Positions 36,867 through 44,079 of a stretch of 47,583 nt of DNA are shown here, piece after piece. The stretch covers positions 1-47,583 of IMG/VR virus record IMGVR_UViG_3300032298_000817. The stretch is one strand, 5' to 3'. The DNA comes from a virus. The translations under genes were made by a program, and so were the position numbers. The notes beneath the pieces were generated by a model. That model searched no databases, had not been told where the DNA came from, and saw only the letters and a list, made by a program, of their open reading frames with translations. Position 1 is the first letter of the stretch; the number at the start of each line of letters is the position of its first letter.

Positions 36867-38051
36867 TCACTTTTTGGATGCTCTACTAAGAACTGTTAGG
36901 TAGCTCTCCATAGCACCACTAATTTGTGGAGCATTAGAATATTCTACTTCTTCAGAGAGATTCTCAGAAGCATCTCTTTGAGTACCAGTGGTTCTGGTTG
37001 GGAAATAAGATTCCCTCAGTGTTACTAGTTTCTCACGATAGTTAACTTCACCATCAAACTCAACATTTTCTGCAAGAGAAGCGAGTTTGTCCTTCTGAGA
37101 AAGTGCGAGACCCTCAGTGACTTCGGAGAAGATTACATCGGTAACCGACTCTGCTAATCTCTTATTTAGAGCAATATTATGTCTAATTTGCTCGTTGAGT
37201 TTTTCTTCCATTTCATCTAGTTTATCTACCATACTCTCGACTACATCATATCTTTCTTCAGGGATTGTTACATAATGATCTTCAAAAAGACCCCTCATTC
37301 CTTGGAGGAATGATTCGGTCATCTCAGTTTTAAGTCCTTGCTCAATTGCAAGAACATTTTCTGCTACCCATTCATCGGCAACATACTCAAGATAAGCATC
37401 AACTCTTTCTACGAGTTCGGATCTCACTGCCTGAATTTCTTCAAGCAGTGCTTCCTCATACGCTTCAGTGAGTTGTTCTTTAATTTCATTAACTTTAGAT
37501 TTGATAGCAGCTTCGAAGATGGTTCTTGCCTTTTCTTGGAATTCTTCGGAAAGATCCTCACCAGCAAGAAGAGCATTTACATCTTCTTCGATGCTAAACT
37601 CTTCCTTCACATCTTCATCTTCCGAGTCATCCTCTTCAGATTTAGAAGACTTCTTTTTGGCATATTCTTTTTTATCTTCTGTTTCATCTTCTTTGCTACC
37701 TTCATCTTCATCTTCAGTAGCTTCCAAGATTTCTTCTTCGGAAATCAAATCTTCTTCATCTTCCTCAGTCTCTTCCTTAACTGCACTTTTAGTAAGATGT
37801 TGCATTGCTTCTGCAGATTTAGCACCCTTATTTACAATATTCTTGACTTGAGCAAGAGTTTTTCCGGGGGTGTTTAGTTTTGCTGAATCATCATCAGTTT
37901 TGTAATTCTCTGGGGTAGGACCGCCAAGATCTTCCCAACTTCCAGTTTGCCCAGGAGCAATACCTGTGGTCAACTTTTGCATTGGTTCTGCTGACTTAGC
38001 GCCTTTGGTTACTACGTTTTCCATTTCTTGTAAATTTCTACCAACGGACAT
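36867..38051 (-). CDS. 22: Prohead scaffolding core protein (T4 gp22-like)
   Basis: Main internal scaffold of the prohead, degraded by gp21 during maturation. The 394-aa acidic protein has an N-terminal pair of repeated blocks (MENVVTKGAKSAEPMQKLTT and VKNIVNKGAKSAEAMQHLTK), a very acidic stretch (EETEEDEEDLISEEEILEAT), then long helical coiled-coil regions (TEAYEEALLEEIQAVRSELV; MVDKLDEMEEKLNEQIRHNI) typical of gp22. It is longer than T4 gp22 (269 aa). Late promoter TATAAATA lies 30 nt upstream. Confidence 0.92.
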   Translation of the reverse strand: MSVGRNLQEMENVVTKGAKSAEPMQKLTTGIAPGQTGSWEDLGGPTPENYKTDDDSAKLNTPGKTLAQVKNIVNKGAKSAEAMQHLTKSAVKEETEEDEEDLISEEEILEATEDEDEGSKEDETEDKKEYAKKKSSKSEEDDSEDEDVKEEFSIEEDVNALLAGEDLSEEFQEKARTIFEAAIKSKVNEIKEQLTEAYEEALLEEIQAVRSELVERVDAYLEYVADEWVAENVLAIEQGLKTEMTESFLQGMRGLFEDHYVTIPEERYDVVESMVDKLDEMEEKLNEQIRHNIALNKRLAESVTDVIFSEVTEGLALSQKDKLASLAENVEFDGEVNYREKLVTLRESYFPTRTTGTQRDASENLSEEVEYSNAPQISGAMESYLTVLSRASKK

Positions 38052-38080
38052 TTTTAGTTGATTGTGTTATAATCTATATT

Positions 38081-38088
38081 TATTTATA
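38081..38088 (-). promoter_or_regulatory. Late promoter TATAAATA for gp22-gp23
   Basis: Exact TATAAATA followed by AATATAG, 30 nt before the gp22 start and only 2 nt after the gp21 stop. It shares a 14-nt core with the late promoter at 5436-5443. Confidence 0.8.
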
Positions 38089-38090
38089 AA

Positions 38091-38741
38091 TTAAAGATTT
38101 GCTAAGAAATCTTGGAACAATTCAATTTTATGTTCCTGAAGTTTTTTGCTATCTACTAGTGTATTAATTCTTCTTTGAGTCTTTTCAACAAGACTTCCAC
38201 GAAGAATACCACCATCCCAAACCCACTCTTTACCTTCCATAATTCCTTGAACAAAAGCATCAGGAGCGGAAGGATCGGCAACGATATCTGCAGCGGTTGC
38301 AAGCATGAAATCTTCGCCAACAATTTTATGACCTTCATTGGTCAACTTAAGTGAACCTACACCACGAGAAGAAACACCAAGACAAACACCCTCAGAGATA
38401 AGTGCTTTAGCAATCTTACCCATAGGAGTTTCTAGAAGCTGTGCCTTACCTCTAATATTTCTACCTTCACGAACAAGAGATGTGATCATATGTGATACAC
38501 GATCCAAATTAACTGTTGGTCCATCGGGATGCCCAAGTTCTCCAAGAGCACGTCCCTTATTCACAAAAGATTCATTATAACGATCAACTTCCCTCATCAA
38601 AGTTTCCATGGGATACATTCTCCCATTACGATTACAAATATCACCTTGAAGGAAAATACCTTCAATAAACATTTTTTTAGTGGAACCTTTTCCTTCGGTA
38701 ATAAATTTAACCTTTTGTACTTCTTCTGTGATGAGTTTCAT
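38091..38741 (-). CDS. 21: Prohead maturation protease (T4 gp21-like)
   Basis: Serine protease of the herpes-assemblin type that cleaves scaffold and capsid proteins at (L/I)xE sites. The 216-aa protein (T4: 212) contains ALGELGHPDGPTVNLDRVSH with catalytic His71, and EGVCLGVSSRGVGS with the active Ser at 124 or 125, plus IVADPSAPDAF. The start is ATG 38739-38741, 3 nt after the preceding gene's stop. Predicted substrates in this window include gp23, gp22, the 25-27 kb proteins and the nucleotidyltransferase leader. Confidence 0.95.
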   Translation of the reverse strand: MKLITEEVQKVKFITEGKGSTKKMFIEGIFLQGDICNRNGRMYPMETLMREVDRYNESFVNKGRALGELGHPDGPTVNLDRVSHMITSLVREGRNIRGKAQLLETPMGKIAKALISEGVCLGVSSRGVGSLKLTNEGHKIVGEDFMLATAADIVADPSAPDAFVQGIMEGKEWVWDGGILRGSLVEKTQRRINTLVDSKKLQEHKIELFQDFLANL

Positions 38742-38744
38742 TTC

Positions 38745-39296
38745 TTATGCGTCTCCAGAAATTTGAACTTGTTGAATATAAAGTACTCCAGTTCCAGTTC
38801 CATAAGAGGAAACTCTTACAGATCCTCTTAGATCTCCATCAGAAGAAAATGTAGTCAAAATTCCACTAGTATTCGTTCCAATAGAAACTCTAGTTGAAAA
38901 ATAACCATCATAGGATGAAGTTCTATTTACTGAAATCACTGGTTGATGGGTGAAATTGAAATAGGGTTGACCAACTGATCTTAATGTTACATAATCCCCT
39001 TCAATGAAAGGGGAATCTGTTCCCTCGGGAAAATTTATAGTCGTATTAGTTCCAGTAGTAATTGCAACTACTCTTTGCGATGCTGGACTTAATGCTAGAG
39101 TAGAAGTGCTATTAGCGGGAACATAATAATCAGTGGGAGATGCTGTAGGATTTGTTCCAATTGCAACAAATGTTCCGGCAGTAACTGCTACAACTCTCAG
39201 GGTATCTGATTGTAATAATATCGGGGTAGAACTAGTAGCAGATGCGGAAGCAATTGCTACTGAAGTTCCTAAACCAACTGGTCTATGAGTTGCCAT
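38745..39296 (-). CDS. Beta-rich structural protein between gp67 and gp21
   Basis: A 183-aa protein rich in Ser, Thr, Gly and Val with two similar halves (SDTLRVVAVTAGTFVAIGTN; SQRVVAITTGTNTTINF). It looks like two beta domains, as in head-decoration or head-fibre proteins. T4 has gene 68 at this place, but no similarity to gp68 is visible. It overlaps the gp67-like gene by 1 nt (TAATG) and lies 3 nt before gp21, so it is co-expressed with the core head genes from the late promoter at 39474. Confidence 0.72.
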   Translation of the reverse strand: MATHRPVGLGTSVAIASASATSSTPILLQSDTLRVVAVTAGTFVAIGTNPTASPTDYYVPANSTSTLALSPASQRVVAITTGTNTTINFPEGTDSPFIEGDYVTLRSVGQPYFNFTHQPVISVNRTSSYDGYFSTRVSIGTNTSGILTTFSSDGDLRGSVRVSSYGTGTGVLYIQQVQISGDA

Positions 39297-39448
39297 TATT
39301 CGTCATCTCCACCAAACATTGTGGTAGCAACTTCAGGTCTAAACGAATCAATTCTTTCTGCAGATTTTGCGAAAAGAATATCTTTAATTTTATCAGTAAC
39401 TTGAGATGCGGCAGAATCAGTAGCAATCAAATCTATAAGATCTTCCAT
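39296..39448 (-). CDS. 67: Small prohead core protein (T4 gp67-like, by position)
   Basis: A 50-aa acidic helical protein (MEDLIDLIATDSAASQVTDK, then IKDILFAKSAERIDSFRPEV). In T4 the tiny core protein gp67 lies between genes 20 and 21, and cyanophages carry a similar short acidic gene there. The start ATG 39446-39448 lies 26 nt downstream of a late promoter and the stop overlaps the next start by 1 nt. Sequence similarity to T4 gp67 itself is weak, so the name rests on synteny, size and charge. Confidence 0.75.
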   Translation of the reverse strand: MEDLIDLIATDSAASQVTDKIKDILFAKSAERIDSFRPEVATTMFGGDDE

Positions 39449-39473
39449 AAATTTTAATGTAGTTTGTGTTAAT

Positions 39474-39481
39474 TATTTATA
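39474..39481 (-). promoter_or_regulatory. Late promoter TATAAATA for gp67-gp21
   Basis: Exact motif, overlapping the gp20 stop codon (39477-39479) and 26 nt before the gp67-like ATG. Confidence 0.75.
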
Positions 39482-41183
39482 TCTCTGCTTTTTTTGAGTC
39501 CATCGTTAGTTTTTTATTAGATTCTGCATCTACAGATGCTGCCGAATTATCCAATCCTGGATCTTCTGGCATAACACCTAATGAATTTGGATCCATTCCT
39601 CCCATATCAGTTCCAGGAGCTGGTAATGGTTCTCCGGTTATTGGATCAATTGAATTTGGATCAGGAATAATTCCTTTCTCAATTTCTTTTTTAATTTGAT
39701 TATCAATATCCAACATTTCAGAATCACTTTGGTGAAGAATTTTAGATCTTACATATTGAACCGAGAAATATTTTCCAATATATGGTTCAATAGTTGCTAG
39801 GGTTGCTAGTCTCTCATTTAATAATTCTGCTTCTTTCAATTCAGCAAACTGATTATCATAAAGATAATCAAACTGAATATGATCTGCCATTACTTCCCAA
39901 TCTTCTGGGGTTGTAATATTTTTTAGAATCAATTGAGTTCTAAGAATATCTAAAAATAAATTAGAGAATCTTTTTCTTAAACGTCCTACAAATTTTGAAA
40001 ACTTAACTTCATCTCTTAAAATTTCAGAAGAACGGCCAAGATTAAATCCACTTTCTCCACTAATTCTAGATTCAGGTACAGCAAGTGCTCTATAAAGTTT
40101 TCTTTGGAAATAATCAATATCAGTAATTTCTCCTAAATTTTGACCACCTGGAAGAGTTGTAATTTCTGTACCTCTACCACCTTCTCTACGAGGTAACCAG
40201 AAATCCTCCATCATAGACATAAATTTACGATCATCACGAATTTCTCCGGTATTTGCATCATAAATTAACTTATTCCTATAACGTGACATAACCTCTTTGA
40301 GGTATTGTTCTGCTTTAACTTTAGGAAGATTGCCGACATCAATATAAAAAATACGACGTTCTGGTGCTCTGGAAAGTCTATAAATTACAAGACTATCTTC
40401 AATCATTCGAAGTTGATTGAGTGCCTTAATTGCTTTATGTAAATATGATAATATAGTTCCTTTATTTCTATCTACTAATCCTGAAGTAACATAGGCGATA
40501 GAATCTTTAGCAATTTTAATTTGCTTCTGAGTTCCTCCGCCAGAAATCATTCCGGATGGATATGATGGTGCTGGTGAATATAGATAATATTCTTCAATTT
40601 CAGGAAAGAATATCTTCTGAGTTTCGTTTACGTTAGTTAAATTAGTTAAATCTTGTCTATTAGTTTTCTTTTCTTGTCTGACATATTTCATTTTCATTGG
40701 ATCAATATATCTCAGATCCAATATTCCATCATGTGGTTTTTTTACATCAATTACTTTCATGTAATATAGTTTTCCATCCACATACCAATTTCTGAAAATT
40801 TCATGGGACTTTCTATCAAAGTCCAACATTTCTTTGATATTTTTAAATTCTTCTCTAATTTTTTGCTTTAGTTTGTCACTAGCATTTAAATTTGAGAGTT
40901 CGATCTCTACTGGAGAATCATATACATCGCTTACAATTGCCTCATTTACAACATCTTCGATGGCATTATCACATTCTGGGTGCAATGCCATCTCACGATA
41001 TCTTTTAATGAGATCAAATTCAGTTCTATATACTCCTTCAATATCCAAATATTGACCATAAAATCCACTTGCAATAAAATTATCTACCCCGTCATCGTTA
41101 TTTGGAGGAACGGGGGAGATAACTGATTTAGATTTTAACCTGTCATTGCTATCATCAATTGAAAAACCAAAAAGTTTTGCCAT
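39477..41183 (-). CDS. 20: Portal vertex protein (T4 gp20-like)
   Basis: Dodecameric portal through which DNA is packaged, and the initiator of head assembly. The 568-aa protein (T4: 524) contains the diagnostic blocks EMALHPECDNAIEDVVNEAI, YIDPMKMKYVRQEKK, IYRLSRAPERRIFYIDVGNL, PKVKAEQYLKEVMSRYRNKL, NTGEIRDDRKFMSMMEDFWL, PRREGGRGTEITTLPGGQNL and RALAVPESRISGES used as cyanophage marker regions. The C-terminal tail is Pro/Gly/Asp-rich. No intein or frameshift is visible. Confidence 0.97.
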   Translation of the reverse strand: MAKLFGFSIDDSNDRLKSKSVISPVPPNNDDGVDNFIASGFYGQYLDIEGVYRTEFDLIKRYREMALHPECDNAIEDVVNEAIVSDVYDSPVEIELSNLNASDKLKQKIREEFKNIKEMLDFDRKSHEIFRNWYVDGKLYYMKVIDVKKPHDGILDLRYIDPMKMKYVRQEKKTNRQDLTNLTNVNETQKIFFPEIEEYYLYSPAPSYPSGMISGGGTQKQIKIAKDSIAYVTSGLVDRNKGTILSYLHKAIKALNQLRMIEDSLVIYRLSRAPERRIFYIDVGNLPKVKAEQYLKEVMSRYRNKLIYDANTGEIRDDRKFMSMMEDFWLPRREGGRGTEITTLPGGQNLGEITDIDYFQRKLYRALAVPESRISGESGFNLGRSSEILRDEVKFSKFVGRLRKRFSNLFLDILRTQLILKNITTPEDWEVMADHIQFDYLYDNQFAELKEAELLNERLATLATIEPYIGKYFSVQYVRSKILHQSDSEMLDIDNQIKKEIEKGIIPDPNSIDPITGEPLPAPGTDMGGMDPNSLGVMPEDPGLDNSAASVDAESNKKLTMDSKKAEI

Positions 41184-41209
41184 TTATAAAATCAGATCAT
41201 TTTATATAT

Positions 41210-41803
41210 TTAGTTAATATCTTCACCACCTGCTGCAGGTGAATTACCCTTAATTGCTTCCCACCACTGAACTTGGAATTCACAAGTAAATTCTTCAATT
41301 ACATCAGTTGATTCATAAGAAAGTGAAATAGCTTCAACATTTGTTGGGAAAATATCGTACATGTGATAAGCCCTAAGAGTAGAACCATCACGATCCAATT
41401 GATAAACAAATGCATCTGCTTGATATGCTGCTGGATCAGTAACACCAGTATTATCGGAAACTTTATTGATGGAATTACTCCATTTTTCTAAAGCAGAACG
41501 AATTGAGAAATCAGTGTCATTGATGATTGTAACTGTCCAGGATGCGAAGGTTCTGTCTCCTGCGAGTTTCAGAATTCTTCCACGGAATGGAACATTTACT
41601 GGACCTAGTGTTGATGCAGGAAGTTGAGCAGTTTTGATTAAGAACCTTGCCTTATCTAGAACATTTGAGTTAGTTGGAGCTGAAGCTGGAAAAGAAAGAA
41701 CCACTTCAAAAAGGTTAGGTCTTGTTCCACCACCGGTTAACTTACTTTTAAAATCAGTAATTTTTCTTAGTGGAGGTGGATTTAATTGATTTCTGGTTGC
41801 CAT
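41210..41803 (-). CDS. 19: Tail tube protein (T4 gp19-like)
   Basis: Subunit of the inner tail tube. The 197-aa protein (T4: 163) shows GGTRPNLFEVVLSFPASAPT, ARFLIKTAQLPASTLGPVNV, FRGRILKLAGDRTFASWTVT and IINDTDFSIRSALEKWSNSI. AGAGG lies upstream of ATG 41801-41803. It follows the sheath gene after 21 nt, the T4 order 18-19-20. Confidence 0.95.
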   Translation of the reverse strand: MATRNQLNPPPLRKITDFKSKLTGGGTRPNLFEVVLSFPASAPTNSNVLDKARFLIKTAQLPASTLGPVNVPFRGRILKLAGDRTFASWTVTIINDTDFSIRSALEKWSNSINKVSDNTGVTDPAAYQADAFVYQLDRDGSTLRAYHMYDIFPTNVEAISLSYESTDVIEEFTCEFQVQWWEAIKGNSPAAGGEDIN

Positions 41804-41824
41804 GAGTTTAAACCTCTAGATGAA

Positions 41825-44023
41825 TTAGAATTTACCGATTACTTCTTCAAATGCTACACCAGTTCTGGTGGCAACAAATGTAAGACCAATGAAGTTAATT
41901 GATCTCGCTGGTTTGATATAAATGTCAGCAACAAATTCGTTACTATCAATTACAGCAGCAGTGTTGTTGGTCTGATCACAAACAACAACATAATCATAGA
42001 TTCCTCTTTTTGCCTGAACATCTCTTAGGAAAGGTTCAACAATATTGACAAAGTTAGTTCTTGTAATTTCGTCATTAAATTCAAAGAGTTGATCTTTAGC
42101 AGCAGCAGAAATTGCCTGTTCAATATAGATGAAAAGTCTACGAACGTTGATTCTATCGAAAGCAGAAGATCTTCCTAGACCAGTTTTATCCCCAAATAGA
42201 ATGATACCGGATCCAGGTGAGAAAATAATAGGGTTAATTCTATTAGAATACAGGCGATCTCTTTGCGATTTATTTGGATTGTATGCCAATTTAACTGCAT
42301 TTAGAACCGCTCCTCTGCTGGTTCCTGCTGGGGAATACCATGCAAAGTTATTAATGTCATTACGAGCACATAGTCCAGCAATATCCCCATTCAGTGGAAT
42401 ATATCTGAAAGTATTTGAGAATCTATCATAGGTGTACTTATAACCACTATCAAAAATTGCATAAGATGAAGAAGTAACGGGAGAATAAAATCCGATTACA
42501 TTTGAAGTGATTGTTTCTTCAGATTTTACCGTTACAGTTAAAGTGCCATTTTGGTTAGTAGCATCACTCAAAGCTGCTCCTCTATATGGGGAAATAAATG
42601 CAACTGCATCTTTTCTCAATTCGGCAACAGCAATAATTTGATTTGCAAGTGCCTGAGCGGTAGATAGATCATAATTTGCAGATCCCATGAGAATGAAATC
42701 TACTTTGTATTGCTCAGAATTGCCAAATTTTTGATAACCTGTAGTCAAATCTCCTAGGGTTGAAGTAAGTGCTCCAGTACTAGTAATTCCAGATTGTCCA
42801 TTATAATTTAAACCACCTGCAAGGGTCAGAGTATTTGCTCCATAAGCACCAAAAGTGATGCCATTTGCATCTTGATCCCAATCATTATCAGTGGTTAAAA
42901 CAAAGTTTGAACTATATCCAGTCGCTACAATTGCATTTGGTCCAGATCCACCAAAAATATATGCTGAGTTATTGGCAAGATACTTTCTCCAATAAGAAGG
43001 ACTTCCAACTGCAAATTCAGCATCATTGGCCTTCGATAGACTTAAATGCTTCTCCAGAATTGTTCCTACATTTCCAGTAATTGTTCCGAGAGCATCAATA
43101 ACTACGACATGAACTTCATCAAATCTAGATCCTCTATTAATCGCATATTCTGAAGTAGAAGGGCGATCTGCAATACTGTTCCAATCAATGGTAATTTCCG
43201 TAGTTCCAGTACCAGTTTTAGTATTTCCAACAATAAGTTTTTGTTGATCGAACCAATCTAATTGAGAAGTATATGAGGTGGTAGAAATTGTAGCTCCACC
43301 AATATTGGTACAAATTCCAATTGAACCTGAATTTGTAAATGCCCAAGTACCTAGAGGTTGATATTCTTTTCCGGATATTGTTCCTCCTGCAGAAACATGA
43401 TCCAAAACTTTTACTGAAATTTTTCCGGAACCTACTTCAGTTATAATTCCTTTCAAATATCCGTCAAGAGTTACAGTTGTTCCTGCACCAACATCAATTC
43501 TTCCTACAACTGATTGAGTAATACCATATCCAACTTGAATTGAAGTAGTAGTAATTCCACTCAAAATTTGATCCGCTTTAGCATCAATAATTGCAACTTT
43601 GATGCCATTCGACCAAGAACCTGGATTTCTTGCTGCTACAATTACATCAGTGATTGTATTCTCATCATAACCCAATTGATTATAATCATCTAAACTTTTA
43701 ATCTTGATGCTGGCGATTCCTACTTCACCCGCAAATCCATTCTTCAAATCTGCATCATCAGATCTGATAACCTGCAAAGATCCACCATATGCAAGATATG
43801 CAGAAGCAGTCAACCAATGCTCATAGTGCTTATCAGTGGCATAAGGTTCACCAAAGATTTGTAATAGTCCGTTTTCGTTTTCTACTAGAGTTGGAACATC
43901 AGTTGGTCCTTTCGCAAAAGGAGCAACAATTGCTCCCACTTTATTTGAAGTTGGATTTACTCTTCCAACTGTTAAGTCAACTTCTTTTACTACAATTCCA
44001 GGAGATGCTAAATTTAGCGCCAT
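41825..44023 (-). CDS. 18: Tail sheath protein (T4 gp18-like)
   Basis: Contractile sheath subunit. The 732-aa protein (T4: 659) starts LASPGIVVKEVDLTVGRVNP and contains GAIVAPFAKGPTDVPTLVEN, NGLLQIFGEPY, HYEHWLTASAYLAYGGSLQV and the C-terminal core RINPIIFSPGSGIILFGDKT, then FDRINVRRLFIYIEQAISAA. Between is a large variable beta-rich insertion (about residues 150-420), probably exposed on the sheath surface. A perfect late promoter lies 37 nt upstream at 44060-44067. Confidence 0.97.
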   Translation of the reverse strand: MALNLASPGIVVKEVDLTVGRVNPTSNKVGAIVAPFAKGPTDVPTLVENENGLLQIFGEPYATDKHYEHWLTASAYLAYGGSLQVIRSDDADLKNGFAGEVGIASIKIKSLDDYNQLGYDENTITDVIVAARNPGSWSNGIKVAIIDAKADQILSGITTTSIQVGYGITQSVVGRIDVGAGTTVTLDGYLKGIITEVGSGKISVKVLDHVSAGGTISGKEYQPLGTWAFTNSGSIGICTNIGGATISTTSYTSQLDWFDQQKLIVGNTKTGTGTTEITIDWNSIADRPSTSEYAINRGSRFDEVHVVVIDALGTITGNVGTILEKHLSLSKANDAEFAVGSPSYWRKYLANNSAYIFGGSGPNAIVATGYSSNFVLTTDNDWDQDANGITFGAYGANTLTLAGGLNYNGQSGITSTGALTSTLGDLTTGYQKFGNSEQYKVDFILMGSANYDLSTAQALANQIIAVAELRKDAVAFISPYRGAALSDATNQNGTLTVTVKSEETITSNVIGFYSPVTSSSYAIFDSGYKYTYDRFSNTFRYIPLNGDIAGLCARNDINNFAWYSPAGTSRGAVLNAVKLAYNPNKSQRDRLYSNRINPIIFSPGSGIILFGDKTGLGRSSAFDRINVRRLFIYIEQAISAAAKDQLFEFNDEITRTNFVNIVEPFLRDVQAKRGIYDYVVVCDQTNNTAAVIDSNEFVADIYIKPARSINFIGLTFVATRTGVAFEEVIGKF

Positions 44024-44059
44024 TTTTATTCCCCGACAAGTCCAGAATTATTCTAAAAG

Positions 44060-44067
44060 TATTTATA
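44060..44067 (-). promoter_or_regulatory. Late promoter TATAAATA for gp18
   Basis: Exact TATAAATAC on the minus strand, 37 nt before ATG 44021-44023, in the 56-nt gap after gp17. Confidence 0.78.
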
Positions 44068-44079
44068 AAATTCTACCTC

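Noticed and set aside
37338-37877. 179-aa plus-strand frame opposite gp22
   Set aside because: It is the complement of the acidic coiled-coil coding region of gp22, where few stops occur by composition. It has no start signal.
44060-44067. Treating every TATAAATA in the window as a late promoter
   Set aside because: In AT-rich DNA several copies are expected by chance, for example inside gp62 near 16290 and the VWA gene near 23940. Only those 15-40 nt before a start were kept.
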